A DNA stretch of 64,000 bases, from NCBI RefSeq assembly GCF_005239225.2, contig NC_133300.1:13545875-13609874 (forward strand), written 5' to 3'. Position 1 is the stretch's first letter. The number at the start of each line of letters is the position of its first letter. Positions 10,374 to 22,811 of this stretch are shown piece by piece. This DNA is from Populus alba. Lineage: Eukaryota; Streptophyta; Magnoliopsida; Malpighiales; Salicaceae. A program made the translations under genes and the position numbers. Below the pieces are notes generated by a model that saw nothing but the letters and a program-made list of their open reading frames with translations, did no database searches and had not been told where the DNA came from.

Positions 10374-10517
10374 TTCTCCCACTTGAAGACTTTGATGATT
10401 TAATCAAGTCTTCACACTTGATCATCTGTGATTCTTCTATCCTTTCTATACTTGTCATCTTCATACTGCTGATGTTTTTGCTAGGTCATAAGAGGATCTG
10501 CACCATATATACTTATC

Positions 10518-10960
10518 AGTGTTGATTGGTTTGGTCAAAGCATCAACTGGGTTTTCCTTTTGTGTGAACCTTCTGAAAATCCACACTTCCATCTTCCACC
10601 ACTTCGCAAACAAAGTGATACTAAACATCTATATGTTTTGTTCTTAAATGAAACATTGGATTCCTTGCAATATGCAAGGCACTCTGACTATCACAATACA
10701 AAAGAATCTTCTCTTGTTTGTGCCCGAGCTCCCCCATAAATTTCTTCATCCATATTGCTTCTTTACAAGCTTGTGTAGCTACCATATACTCAGCTTCTAT
10801 TGTGGATAACGCTACAACAATATGAAGTTTAGAGACGCAGCTCACAGATCCTCCTGCAATTATGAACACATAGCCTGTAGTGGATTTTCTTTTCTCAAGG
10901 TCACCAGCAAAATATAAGTCAACATAACCTCTGACAGTAAATTATGATCCTCCATAACAT
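10518..10960 (-). pseudogene. copia RNase H domain relic
   Basis: The minus strand encodes VDADFAGDLEKRKSTTGYVF, ALSTIEAEYMVATQACKEAI, LLYCDSQSALHIARNP and RTKHIDV, followed by a tail containing FQKVHTKENPVDALTKP. These are the diagnostic segments of the copia RNase H (DAD, the E in TEAEY and the D in CDS) and of the conserved C-terminal pol tail. Short frame breaks are present. It would degrade the RNA strand of the RNA-DNA hybrid during reverse transcription. It is not functional here. Confidence 0.85.
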
Positions 10961-11329
10961 AATGTGGCATCTAAGGTACCCCTGATATATCTCAAGATCC
11001 TCTTAATAGTATTTCAATGCTCTCTACCAGGATTTTCCATGTATCGACTAGCTGCTCCTACTGCTTGTGCAATGTCTGGTCTTATACATATCATGGCAAA
11101 CATTAAACTTCCCACTGCTAACGCATACGGTACTCGAGACATCTTCATCCTCTCTCCTTCATTGCTAGGAGACATACTTGAGGATAATTTGAAGTAATAA
11201 AAAGTGAAATGGAAATTGGCTTACAATCTTGCATGTTGAAGCATCATAAGATCTTCTTCAAATAATTAATGAGAAAGCCAAATCTTCCTTTTACTTCTAT
11301 CTTGGTGAATTTGCATCCTTAGAATCTTG

Positions 11330-12280
11330 TTTGGTGGTCCCAAGTCCTTCATATAAAACTCCCTAACCAATTATGCCTTCAATTCTTAGACTCGATCTTT
11401 GTTGGGGCCTATTACCAATATGTCATCCACGTACAATAGCAGAATGATGAAATCATCATCTTCTTCAAACCTCTTGTAGTATGTACAATGGTCTGAATTA
11501 AGTCTGTTGTACCCAAGGCTAATAATGAAGGAATCAAATCTCTTGTACCAACACCTCGGCGCCTGTTTAAGACTATATAGAGATTTGTTCAACCTGCAAA
11601 CCAAGTTCTCCTTGCTTGTTTCAGCAAAACCCTCTGGTTTGAGCATATAAATTTCTTCTTCAAGTTCTCAATGAAGAAATGCAGTTTTCACATCTAACTG
11701 CTCTAAGTGAAGATCAAATATAGCACACATCGCCAAGACTACTCTGATTGTAGTAAGTCGTATCATCGGGGAAAATATCTCATTGAAGTTTATTCCTTCT
11801 TTCTAAGCATATCCTTTCACTACCAATCTTGCACGATACCGCTCCACCTGATCATTGCCATCACGTTTTATCTTGTAAACCCATTTGTTGCCAACAACTT
11901 TTCTTTCTTGTGATAGCGGAACAAGATCCCAAGTGTTATTCTTGTGTAGAGCTTCAATCTCCTCTTGCATTGCTGTCATCCACCTAGATACATCTATGCT
12001 TTTGATAGCCTCATGGAAAGTTGATGGTTCTCCATTCTTTGTTAGAAGATAGTATGCAATGTTACTCTCAGTAACATATTTTGAGTGTCAAGCCAGTGGT
12101 CTTTTTTCACGAGTTGACCGTCAAACTTCAGAAGTTTCAGACTCTATTTGTTCTTGTTCTTCATGCTGTATGATTCTGAGTATTTTCCATCTAGACTGTT
12201 GTGGTCTCTTTTAAAATGCTATTATGTTATTCCATTTGCATTTTATCTTCTACAAATATGACATCTTTGCTGCTGATCTC
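11330..12280 (-). pseudogene. copia reverse transcriptase relic
   Basis: Minus-strand pieces include KDVIFVEDKMQ (about 12245-12275, the junction after integrase), NTWDLVPLSQERKVVGNKWV, YKIKRDGNDQVERYRARLV, QLDVKTAFLH, CRLNKSLYSLKQAPRCWYKR and the catalytic LLYVDDILVIG (about 11410). In-frame stops occur, for example after VVKGYA and TAFLH. All belong to Ty1/copia reverse transcriptase. The integrase that should precede it is absent. Confidence 0.85.
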
Positions 12281-12282
12281 TT

Positions 12283-12450
12283 TATCTTGATGTGCAAATT
12301 AAGCTTGGAGGAATTGCCTATTTATAGGCAAGAGTGAGGGGATAAAGGCCAAAAATCATGGCACCAATTATGCCACAAGTTATGCAAACAACTCCACCAA
12401 TTATACTGACAATTCCACGAATTATGTGGATTTAATTAAGTAACTTTACA
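12283..12450 (-). repeat. Partial 5' LTR of family-2 element
   Basis: Matches the last 170 bp or so of the family-2 LTR (from TCTTGGTGTGCAAA to TTTACA on the plus strand). The remainder of the LTR, which should lie to its left, is replaced directly by pol sequence. This marks one end of the internal deletion. Confidence 0.8.
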
Positions 12451-12577
12451 AAAAAAACCAAAATGCTCCCAACCAAAAAGCCTTCCCTTTCCCCGGCAAC
12501 CCAGGTCCTAGCAACCTCGTTCAAACCTACCTTGTACAACCTAGCCTCTCAAACACCTGCAAACACATCCTTCAAAC

Positions 12578-12802
12578 TCACTGATCCCCATCCTCCCCTC
12601 CTAAACATCCACAACACTCTTCCTTTGTCCCTGCTAATCTGAGCCTAAAGAACGCCCTTAACAACTCTCTAGCCTCACTCAAGTCCTCTAAAGACTCAAT
12701 CTGCTTTTGAATATCAGCCATCCGGGCATCTTGGTCTCCATAAGTTCCACTGTTCCATGCTCTTAAATGTCTATTACTAAGGTAACTCAATTTTTTTAAC
12801 AA
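12578..12802 (-). pseudogene. LINE ORF2 linker fragment
   Basis: Encodes LKKLSYLSNRHLRAWNSGTY followed by MADIQKQIESLEDLSEAREL. This pattern is typical of the stretch between endonuclease and reverse transcriptase in plant LINE ORF2 proteins. On the minus strand it lies after the reverse-transcriptase fragments, which is the wrong order for one continuous element. It is probably a second LINE fragment or a rearranged piece. Confidence 0.5.
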
Positions 12803-12847
12803 GCATGGTTGTCAATCAAATTTGTATCTGACTTCATAGTATAGTTC

Positions 12848-13613
12848 TCATCCGATCCAAACCAACTTAGTTGCCTTATTTAGTTGAACCACGCTTAGAA
12901 GCTGCAGAAGAGATTCCAGTATAGCTGATTCATATTGAAAAAGCTCACGACACCAAGCTATATTCCAGCGCCAAACTCCTTCGCGCTGCTCGCCCATTTT
13001 CATAATCTTACCACACGGATTTATTGAGAGCTTGTATGGGCATGTGAACTCTTCCATTAATAGCTTATTCGAGAGCCAACAATCCCTCCAAAAGAGTATA
13101 CTTCTACTGTCACCCACCTTATACTTGAAATTATCTTTGATGGCTGTAAAAAAGCCCTCATGGTCATACTTTAGTATGAAATATGGGGATCTCATTCCTG
13201 AAGATAGGATTATATTTGTTACATATATAAACTTTCCACTTTGATTTTCTAACCCTATTCAATCTCCAAAACATGGCTCGATTCTTGACAAGCAAAGAGC
13301 CTGTATCAAAAATTTCCTATGGATATATGTTAACAATTTTGCAACTCTTTTTGGCACAAAAAAAATGGACATATAATAAAGAGGCAGAACATTTAATACA
13401 TTTTTGATTAAACATATCCTACCGGCCATGCTCAAGTGTGTACCTTCCCATGTACTGGACAACACCGTTAATTCCGACAACCGAACTTTCATAAAAGTTA
13501 GTTCTGAGCGATTTGAGGGTCCTCTTAATTGTCTGCAGAGACTGAAGATTAGGAGGAGAAAAAATCAAGGTGTCATCCGCGTACTGCATAATAGTAATTA
13601 ATACACTCTTCAT
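12848..13613 (-). pseudogene. LINE (non-LTR) reverse transcriptase relic
   Basis: Minus-strand frames, shifted relative to each other, encode the catalytic box QYADDTLIF (about 13570), then the thumb region WEGTHLSMAGRICLIKNVLN and LPLYYMSIFFVPKRV, then VGDSRSILFWRDCWLSNKLL and WRWNIAWCRELF near the C-terminus. This order is that of plant L1-type ORF2. Frameshifts at about 13440 and 13250 and the missing N-terminal half make it dead. Confidence 0.8.
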
Positions 13614-13859
13614 TCTTCAACTGCACGCCTTTATAAATCCCGCTAACTGTAGCTCTATGGAATAAAAATGATAACCCCCCTACGAAGACCTCGAGAAACA
13701 ACAAATTCTTGAGTCAGCAAACCATTTATCATCACTGCCAATTTCAAAGTTGAAAGACATTGGTGTATGACATGTCTTCATTTTGTGCCAAACCCTATAT
13801 AAGACATAATATCATCAAGGTACTCCCAAAGCACTGAATCATCATGGTCTATTAGGTGA

Positions 13860-15093
13860 TGAATATTATAGATTTCCCTATTGGCTTCTTCCCCATCCTA
13901 GTGATTCAAGATTAAAGCACTTGCATCTACGAACTTGTGTTTTAAAACCTCCTGCTGATTTTATCGGATTCAACAAACTAATAACCTTACAACTGCACGA
14001 TGTCTTTTTGGGAGAAGAATTTCTTGCATCCCTCTTCTCTAATTGTTTGCTTCTTCAATGTCTCATGTTGATACGCTGTAAACATATGTCCCTTTTAAAA
14101 GTTTTGATCAGTACTTCACTCCAAATCTAGTGTTGCTTGATTGCTCCAACGCATCACCAGTTAAGGTAATAGCCGCAAATCTCATGGATTTTGAGTATAG
14201 TGGAGACATCATGAAGATCACTGTATTTGTTGCTCCTTGTCTGGTAAAGATCTACTTCAATTTCAATTCTATTCATATGATAGACATGACAAATGCATTG
14301 TCCCACTGTGCGACATTTCCAACTTTACAAACTCTAATCCTACATATGGACCCTTGGAAGGTACGTAAAGATTCAAAATTCATGAAGTGTATCTACCCTC
14401 CAATAATGACAATGAAAATATGTTTTCTAATCTGCTGTTGTTTTCATTCAGGAAAAAAGATTACCACAGAGCATGGACTCACTCAGAAATCTGAAGCAAC
14501 TTGAGCTATTTTTTATCAAAGCAAGTGTGGAAGAGGATCTGTTGTGGGTATTGACATATCTAAATGCTTGTCCCCTTATGGAGAAACTTGATTTCATGGT
14601 CAGTTGCTATTCTCTGTCAAAGTTAAAACATTCTAAAGAAACCCTTTATCTGAACTGTTTGTTATTAGCTTATATCCGATAGTTTGTTTGCCAAAATAAT
14701 TGGAGTACAATTTTGTCTAATGTTGTGAATCTTATTGTGAGTTGTCTCTGTTGTCTATAGCTGAGCAATGAAGAATTCCACAAAAATCAAAGACAGATGC
14801 GAGATATCTTGTGGATGCACATATAGCATACTTAAGAAGGTTCAAATGAATGGATTTGATGGTAACTGGTTCGAAATGGAGTTGATGGTAACTGGTTCGA
14901 AATGGAGTTGATAACGCATATACTGAAAAGTGCAACATCCCTTGATCAAGTTGTTATCAGTCCCTCGGCTAGTTTTTATCTCGGAGGTGGTGAATGGAGT
15001 CATTTTACTCCAGATGAGTCCTGGCATGAATCACGACAGGATGTTGTTAGAAAATCACTTCAAAAAATACTCATGCTGGTGTTCATCTTGTAG
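13860..15093 (+). pseudogene. F-box/FBD/LRR-type protein pseudogene
   Basis: The plus strand shows DSRLKHLHLRTCVLKPPADF, LITLQLHDVFLGEEFLASLF, an exon containing DFEYSGDIMKITVFVAPCLV, another with MDSLRNLKQLELFF and CPLMEKLDF, and a tail with NWFEMELITHILKSATSLDQ and WHESRQDVVRKSLQ. These match the leucine-rich repeats and FBD-like C-terminus of the large plant F-box/FBD family of ubiquitin-ligase adaptors. No F-box is visible upstream. A 26-bp direct duplication at about 14857-14908 shifts the frame, and stops precede it. Exons retain plausible GT..AG borders, so this is a decayed genomic copy rather than a retrocopy. Confidence 0.7.
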
Positions 15094-16980
15094 TCTTATG
15101 ATGCCATTTGTATTTGTTTTCAGTAATTCTTCGTTGTCAATTAACTTGGAACGCGGTGATTTTAATTTTTTGTTGTTGTCATTTGCTCTTATAAATTAAG
15201 GCAAGCTTATTTCGACGTTGGGAGGATCGGGTGTTGCAAGCATGTTTAAAAGAAATAAGAAAAATCAACTTTTTTAAGTTTAATAAGTTGATTTTATTTT
15301 AATTAAATGATAAAAAATAAATAATGATAATAAATAGATAATTTTTTTAAAAAAATAAGATCAAGATAACTTAGAAAGAAAAAACCTTGGAAACACGAAA
15401 TTGAATTAAAAAATAGATAAAAAAAACTTGAGTTAACCTGAATTAGCATGATATGAGCTATTCCGATCTCATTAATTTTATCATGAGTTTGACGGATTAA
15501 CTCATGTTTATTTAGGTTATTTTTTTGTGCTCTTTTTTATAATTGATTTTTTTTTTTAATTTCATTCTTTAACATTTAATTAATTAAAAATTAAATTTAT
15601 AATTTAAAAATCATAGAACTAATTATTAGAAATAGGATGATCTTTTCACATCTATAAATTAGTGATTATTGTGTTGATGGAGAATAAATCTTTTTTTTTT
15701 GCATTTATGATGCACAACAAAACCTTAAAATCAAATTTTTAAAAAATTAATGCCTAAGGGTGTTTTGATATTATTACTTTTTTAAAAAAATTAAAATGAT
15801 TTAAATATCTTTAAAAGTAAACTTTTATGCTTATGTTCTACAGAAGTTTTGTATTTTGACTTGGAATTTTTTGTTATTATAGGTTGATTTAAAGGGAAAA
15901 AAGTATAATTTAATAAATATAAATATTATTAAAAAGAGTTGATGACCTGTGCATTATATAAGTTAAAATTAGTTATTTTTAAGATATATTTTTTAATTAA
16001 ATTAAATTAATTTATTGAATATAATCATAAAGATACTCATCTTATAATGTTTTGTTAATTCTTATTTTTTTAATTTTATTATTTAATATTTATTTAATTG
16101 GAGATTGAGCCTCGTTAATTTTTTTACTTGCTTTCTATATGTTTTTTTAAATGATTCTAGTTATCCCTGATTTTTTTTATTTGTTATTCTTTGTTAAATT
16201 TAAGTTTTTAAAAGATATTTTATTTTTTAATTAAATAATTTATTAAATATAAATATGAGATATACACTTCATAATTTTTGTTTTATTTGATTGAATATAA
16301 AAAAGTAAATGGGTTAGAGATTTCGATGGAGACCTATTAACCATAAAAAAAAATTCTCTTGACTTAAACTTTTTTCTTTCACTACAATTTTTTTGGGTTC
16401 TTTTTCTCCAAATAAAAGTTCACAACAACTTTTCTACTTAAGAGATGACAAAAGATGTAATAGGAGGTGATTTTATATATATATATATATAATCATTTAT
16501 TGAAAATCACTATAATGAACATAAATTTATAAGAATACATAAATAAAAATTTGTTAGGTTATAATGTGATTTTATATATTTAAATGAATTTTGTAATTCG
16601 TATTTTCCTATGAAAAACTTAATAATTTATATATAAAAAAAAATTATTAAATGGTCCTGTGATTTAGATTTATCTAATATTTTCTCTTCTTACAAACTTA
16701 AACATTAGACTAATAAATAAATATATTTATATAAAAAAAATCTTCTTATTTTTTTTTTCCAATCACCATCTTACGTAATTAATTACTTGTAATTTGTAAA
16801 TCAAAAGCTATCACTTCCATTATTGCTTGTAAATTAAATGTGTTAATTAATATTTTGTTAACAAAATTGGTAAAAACACACACTTGCAACGACACGTCGT
16901 TTAAAAAATCAAACCTGCAAGTCACCTCCATGCTTTAATAGTCATATCTTCACTATCATAGACCCTCTCAGGTCTCCACT
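15094..16980. other. Very AT-rich intergenic region
   Basis: Long A/T runs, an (AT)n tract at about 16472-16492 and no sustained coding frame. No transposon termini were recognised. It ends at the promoter of the processing peptidase gene. Confidence 0.5.
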
Positions 16981-16992
16981 GTTTTTATCTAC

Positions 16993-17001
16993 AAACCCTA
17001 A
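16993..17001 (+). promoter_or_regulatory. Telo-box (AAACCCTAA) just upstream of the MPP-beta start
   Basis: AAACCCTAA lies 19 bp before the ATG at 17020. Telo-boxes are known near the transcription start of plant genes for translation and mitochondrial biogenesis and are often linked to high expression in dividing cells. Function here is inferred. Confidence 0.5.
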
Positions 17002-17019
17002 CGCACACGAACCAAAATC

Positions 17020-20000
17020 ATGGCTTGGAAGCGCCTTCTAACCCTAGCTCGCCGGCCCCACAGACCTTTATCAGCAACCACGGCCAGATCCTTTTCCAAT
17101 GCCGCCTCCGTCGCCACCGTCAGTCCCACCACTCCACCCACCCCACCACCACCAACCGCCATGATCTACGACCGATTAGCTGAATCAGTCAAATCAAAGC
17201 TCAAACTCCTCGAAAATCCGGACCCAAGATTCCTCAAATACGGGTCACCCCACCCAACTCTCAAAACCCACACCCATATCCTCTCCTCACCTGAAACCCG
17301 CATCACTACGCTCCCTAATGGTCTCCGTGTCGCTACTGAGTCGAATCTGGCTGCTAAAACTGCGACTGTTGGGGTTTGGATTGATGCCGGGTCGAGATTT
17401 GAGTCCGATGAGACAAATGGGACTGCTCATTTCTTGGAACATATGATATTTAAGGGAACGGAGAAGAGGGGCGTGAGGGAATTGGAAGAGGAGATAGAGA
17501 ATATGGGAGGGCATTTGAATGCGTATACAAGTAGAGAACAGACTACTTATTATGCTAAAGTTATGGACAAAGATGTTAATAAGGCCTTGGATATTTTGGC
17601 TGATATTTTGCAGAACTCTACTTTCGATGAGGGGAGGATATCTAGGGAGAGGGACGTTATTACTTTGGAAATGAAGGAGGTAAATTTGGGTTTTTTCTGT
17701 TGTTTGAACTTGGATTGGAAATGGATTTTTGTTGTTTTGCCTGTTGTGTCTAAAGAGTCTAGTGTTTTGTGTTCGGTGGTTGTAAAATTCTGTGGGTTTT
17801 GGTTGTATATGTGTAAAGTTTTGTGCCTTTGGTTCTAACTGTTATGAAAGTTGGTGTCTTTGTAGCTTTGGGTCAATGGGATTTGACATGGTTCTTTCTA
17901 TTTTTGGGTTGAGCATGTGGGAATTAGAATTGCATAGTTATCTATGCTTACTGATTTTTAATTTAGAAATGCTAATGGTTGTTGATTTATTTACAAGTAA
18001 ATGAGGGATGTCATTGTTGTTTGCAAGTGTGGGTCATTTAGTTAACTTTTTTGGTGTTTGTTTTATGAAGTTTGTCGAATAGAAGATGTGGTGTTTGTTT
18101 GTCGGGTAGTTTTAGATGTCAGGTCCTAGCATCAAAGTTTCAAACTTGTTTAAATGAATCCTGGTTATGGAGAAATGGTCATGTATTTGTTAGTGGATGG
18201 TTTTAAATGATATGTTCTAGTGATAAAGTTTTAAACTTTCTTAACTGGATCTTTGTTGTAAGCATACTGAGTTGTTTGCTATGCTGTGTACCGAACAAAA
18301 TGCTCAATTGCTTTTCAAAGTTATGAAAGGGGATAATTTTCATGTGAAAAGTGTGTTGTTGTATTGTACTTCCAGTAACATTTTACCGCAGGCATTCAGT
18401 TTTCTTAGTTCAACATTTTCTATGGATATAGCCTTACTTGATTTTGCTTCCTGCTTCTAACAGTTATAAATGATGTATGTGGAAAATTGTAGGTTGAAGG
18501 GCAAACCGAGGAAGTAATTTTTGACCATTTGCATGCAACTGCTTTTCAATACACTCCTTTAGGTAGAACTATTCTGGGACCTGCTAAAAACATCGAGACA
18601 ATATCCAGGGATGATCTTCAGAACTATATACAAACACACTACACAGCTCCTAGAATGGTAATGCTTTATGTTATTTTCCTTTCTGCTTGCTATTAAGATT
18701 GAAGGCTTGCTGTTGAAATTCTTATCATGGGTATTTGTGTGACTTTCATTTCAGGTGATTGTTGCATCAGGGGCTGTGAAGCATGAGGAATTTGTTGGGG
18801 AAGTAAAGAAGTTGTTTACAAAGTTATCATCTGATCCAACCACTGCTGCACAGTTAGTTGCCAAAGACCCTGCATATTTCACTGGTTCTGAGGTGGGAAG
18901 ATATAACTTGAAATCCATGCCTTGTGTCTATGCCTTTTTCTTTCTCTAAACTACTGTTTCTGCTCATTGTTGTGAAAAATCAGGTCAGGATAATTGATGA
19001 CGATGTTCCTCTGGCACAATTCGCCGTCGCTTTTCAAGGAGCATCTTGGACAGATCCAGATTCCATTGCTTTGATGGTCATGCAGGCTATGTTAGGTTCT
19101 TGGAACAAGAGTGCAGGAGGTGGAAAGCACATGGGGTAACCTCTCCTCTCTCTCATTTACCAGATTCGTCGCCATTCATCTTTAAAAAATTGTTTGTATT
19201 CAGGGAGGCTTCATTTAACAGTTTTGGACTTTTATTATAACATTTCCGGAGAGCAAATATGTACAGTGGTCTGTATTTACAGAAATGTGTCAACTCATGA
19301 GCTACAAATGGAATCCCTTTGTTGGTGGAGTTATAAGCAATTAAGCTTAAAAAATAAGATTTTTCAAACATTACATTTAATAGGGCTGCGTGATTAACCC
19401 CTAATGTTTCAATGATCATTCCTTTCTCTGTTTTTCCACATCCTGACAAGTTTCAAAGTTTAACTGGCTGACTATTTAAGACACTTTTGTCTTGTTAGCA
19501 AGGGCATTGATTAAATCTCAATCATTGGACAGTTCTGAACTAGCACAAAGGGTTGGCATTGATGAAATAGCAGAAAGCATGATGGCTTTCAACACAAACT
19601 ACAAGGACACTGGTCTTTTTGGTGTTTATGCCGTTGCGAAGGTATGGAGATTTTTCTTGTTTTCTTATTATTTGGGAAAATGTAGTTTTAGCATAGTCGA
19701 GCAAGGAATGGAAAAGGTGCAAGTAACTTTGGAATGAATCTTAACATGTTAATAATGTTTTCACATAGCCTGCAATAGGAACTTGACTGGCACTCTCTCG
19801 CATCATCCTGAGTAATTTGGTTCATCAACCAATGCGTAACTCTCAATAAATCATGCTTCTGAGAACTTTTATGAAGTCAGTTCCAATCTTGCTCTGCTTT
19901 GACTGGTATATAATTGGAAATTGTATGCCTTCCTAGGTAATGCTACATTATGTGTTTGTGGCCCACCATCATTTCTTCCCATCATCTCTCTTTTGCTGTC

Positions 20001-22811
20001 TCATTTAAGTTAGTCATTAAAGATTTGTTACTTGCTGATTCGTCTTTGAAAGCATAAGATGTTCAAGTGTAGCAAGTCTATATATATATATATATCATGA
20101 TAATTTAAGTCATTTTGCCTTTTGATTGGATTCTCGTTTAAGATTTTTTTTTTCCCTCTTTTCTCAATGAAAAAAATTGTCTGATGCTTTGTTTTCAGCC
20201 GGATTGCTTGGATGATTTAGCCTGGGCAATCATGCATGAGACAACTAAGTTATGCTATCGAGTTTCAGAAGCTGATGTCACGCGTGCTTGTAATCAGGTG
20301 GTTACTAATGTTCATCCTTTCTTTTAAAAGTGGATTTTCTATGTTTGTTGCTGGCATCCATACGATATTTTTTTAAGATTTCCAGGTCATTAACTCAGAA
20401 CGTGTTACATATGCTTTCCCATCACATACAATGTATTACTAATTGTATGTCCACCTTGCTCTGTTTGCTTACTGGTGCATATCAGACTGCCCAATCTGTT
20501 GATTATGATATGCAGATGAAGCCCATTGCAGATTTTCATTTACAAAAATTCTTTGCTTTCTTAATCTAGTCATCATTTATTCCCCTTGTTGAATCTTTAT
20601 TATCATAAATAACATTTAGCTGTTGCTGTCTGCAATATAGAATTTGTAAGATGCTAATTCCAGTCTAGTTCATGGTTTCTTTCTATCAAACTAAAGTTTG
20701 ATGTTTGGATTGTTTGTAAAGAAATAACATGGGTGAAGAAGGCAAGTAACATGATGTCACTTTGTTTGCTCAGCAATAGCTATACTAATAACTGTGTTGT
20801 TCTCCTGTTGGAATGGTATCTTGTAACCTAGTTCTGACTAATTAATTTGCATTTTTTTTGTGATAGTTTTTTGGATGGAAGGATACAATGAGACATTGTA
20901 TTCAAGGTTTTTTGTTAGTCAATCTTGTCGACCTTTTCACAGTAGGATTTCTTGAGTTTAAACAGTTGTTTCAAGTTAATGTGAGCCTCCACTATTAAAT
21001 TGATAAGCACTTGATTGACATTAATTACTTGAACTTTAGACAACTCCATCATTCTTGTGATGCTGGAATTTATTATCTACAATTGTTTGGTTTAATATAC
21101 TTTATTTAGACATGAGTAGCAATTAATTAAATTTTAACTCCCATATGAAGCTAAGAAGCTAGTTGACTGTGCAATCTTCTTTGTATGTTCAAAAAATGAA
21201 AAAGGGGTTATATGATTTAAAGCTGTATCATTTGTATGCTGTGTGTTTTTATCCTCATAATCTTCTCTTGATGTGCTAGGTGATGTGTACGTTTAACAGA
21301 TCTTGGAACATCCTATGTTCTCATAATCTAGTCATTTTTCTTACCTTGCTGCTTACTCATGTTTGACTGCAGTTAAAATCTTCCTTGCTACTTCACATTG
21401 ATGGAACTAGTCCTGTAGCGGAAGATATTGGGCGCCAGGTATGACTTCACCTCATAAAATAATCTGGTTAATAAATGCTAGTACAGGTTGTACAACTCTT
21501 CCTGGGTATACTATGAGATTTGTTGCTTGAAGATAATTAACACCTTGCTAATTTTTCGAATGGTTTCCCAAATTACACAACCCAATTCATAATTGGTGTA
21601 GTTTCAAGCACAATTGTCTGCTGAGACAATCTAAACAGCATGTGTTGTGCTGTCCATGTTGATGTTTAAGTCTGATCCTTCATTGGCTGATCTTTTAGTT
21701 GGTGCAAAGGCTTTCAAATTATTTTAATCAGTGTTACCAAGAAATTCAATGAAAACAAAATAATACTCACATTCAATTGTTTTCCATGAAAATATTCTGT
21801 TATTTTAATTCTTGAATAGGCTGATAATTTTGTGTTTTGTATCCGTTTGTGTTTATACGCACTATTTTATTGTTAGAATTTTCTTTCCCCTTATTAAATA
21901 GTTCCTTTCAAACTACAGATTAGTTATCACTAGCAGCATGTTTTTCTATGTATAAAAAAAGAAATAGGTTGACATGATTAATGTGTGTTATTCACTAGAT
22001 CCAAGTCATGTGAGTCGTTGATAATTATGCTATACAAAATAGTGTTTAGTAATATGCCGCAGCTTCCATTGTCTGGTTTTAGGTGTTTATTCTTGTATGA
22101 TTAACAGTTGTAGGATCATAGACACTGACTAGTGAGAGTAATCTTGTTTGAAGTGAAATCAGAATTGTAATCTACTTTAGTTACTTGTTTTTTCCTTACA
22201 TTTGGCTGCATATGGTTGCAGCTACTTACTTATGGTCGAAGAATCCCATATGCCGAACTGTTTGCTAGGATTGATGCTGTCGATTCAAGCACTATCAAAC
22301 GTGTTGCAAACCGATTTATTCACGACCAGGTACAAACTATAGAATACCCCAAGTCTTATTGTTATCTTAGATCCTGCTTTAACATCAACTAGTTTATAAT
22401 TGTAAGAATCCTGTTGAAGCTAGAAGCTCTGTTAGTTGCAGGAATTGAATTTCCATCTCAAGTTTTATGTCTATTTATCTATTTCTTTCTTCTATAATAA
22501 CTTTTAAATCGTGTCAATTTGTTAAAGTGGGAAAGTGTTTTGCGAATATAAGTTAACAAGTGCACAAAGAGCTAAATCCTAATGATAAATGTTTTTGCCT
22601 GTTAAAGAACCTTGCACATAAAAAATAAACCCTACTGATTTCCATCGTTTGAAAGAAATCACATGCACATATGGGACAGGCTTGGGAGTTTTGGATAAGA
22701 TGTGTTGATGTTATGTTATTGCAGGATATTGCAATTGCTGCCATGGGTCCCGTCCAAGGGTTGCGTGACTACAACTGGTTCAGGCGCAGGACCTACTTGA
22801 ATCGTTACTAG
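17020..22811 (+). CDS. MPPBETA: Mitochondrial processing peptidase beta subunit (cytochrome bc1 core subunit 1)
   Basis: Nine exons: 17020-17679, 18493-18657, 18755-18892, 18984-19135, 19533-19641, 20199-20297, 21373-21438, 22222-22329 and 22725-22811. All have GT..AG borders. They sum to 1584 bp, or 527 aa, close to the plant family's length of about 530. The protein starts with an Arg/Ser-rich mitochondrial presequence and a Pro-rich linker. The M16 zinc-protease core follows, with HFLEH at residues 137-141 (zinc ligands His137 and His141, catalytic Glu140) and Glu217 as the third ligand. The glycine-rich segment characteristic of the alpha subunit is not expected here. It cleaves presequences from imported precursors in the matrix as a heterodimer with MPP-alpha. 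In plants the enzyme is part of the bc1 complex in the inner membrane. The C-terminus ends RRRTYLNRY. Identification is secure; the gene symbol is by homology. Confidence 0.96.

Larger units (their letters stand above)
9945..12450 (-). mobile_element. Deleted Ty1/copia element (family 2) with RT and RNase H relics
   Basis: Minus-strand element. The 3' LTR is 9945-10373 and lacks its first three bases. It is followed by a polypurine tract (AAGTGGGAGAA on the minus strand) and decayed RNase H and reverse transcriptase. A 5' LTR fragment keeping only the upstream part lies at 12283-12450. Gag, protease, integrase, the rest of the 5' LTR and the primer-binding site are missing through one internal deletion. 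No target duplication is seen, because the left end was altered where it joins the inverted-repeat arm. The RNase H and RT resemble the Tnt1/Tork-like copia branch. This is an inference from motif similarity. Confidence 0.8.

Noticed and set aside
19492..19737. Open frame starting with ATG-like context around MPP-beta exon 5
   Set aside because: It reads through the intron acceptor; only 19533-19641 is exon when compared with the family.
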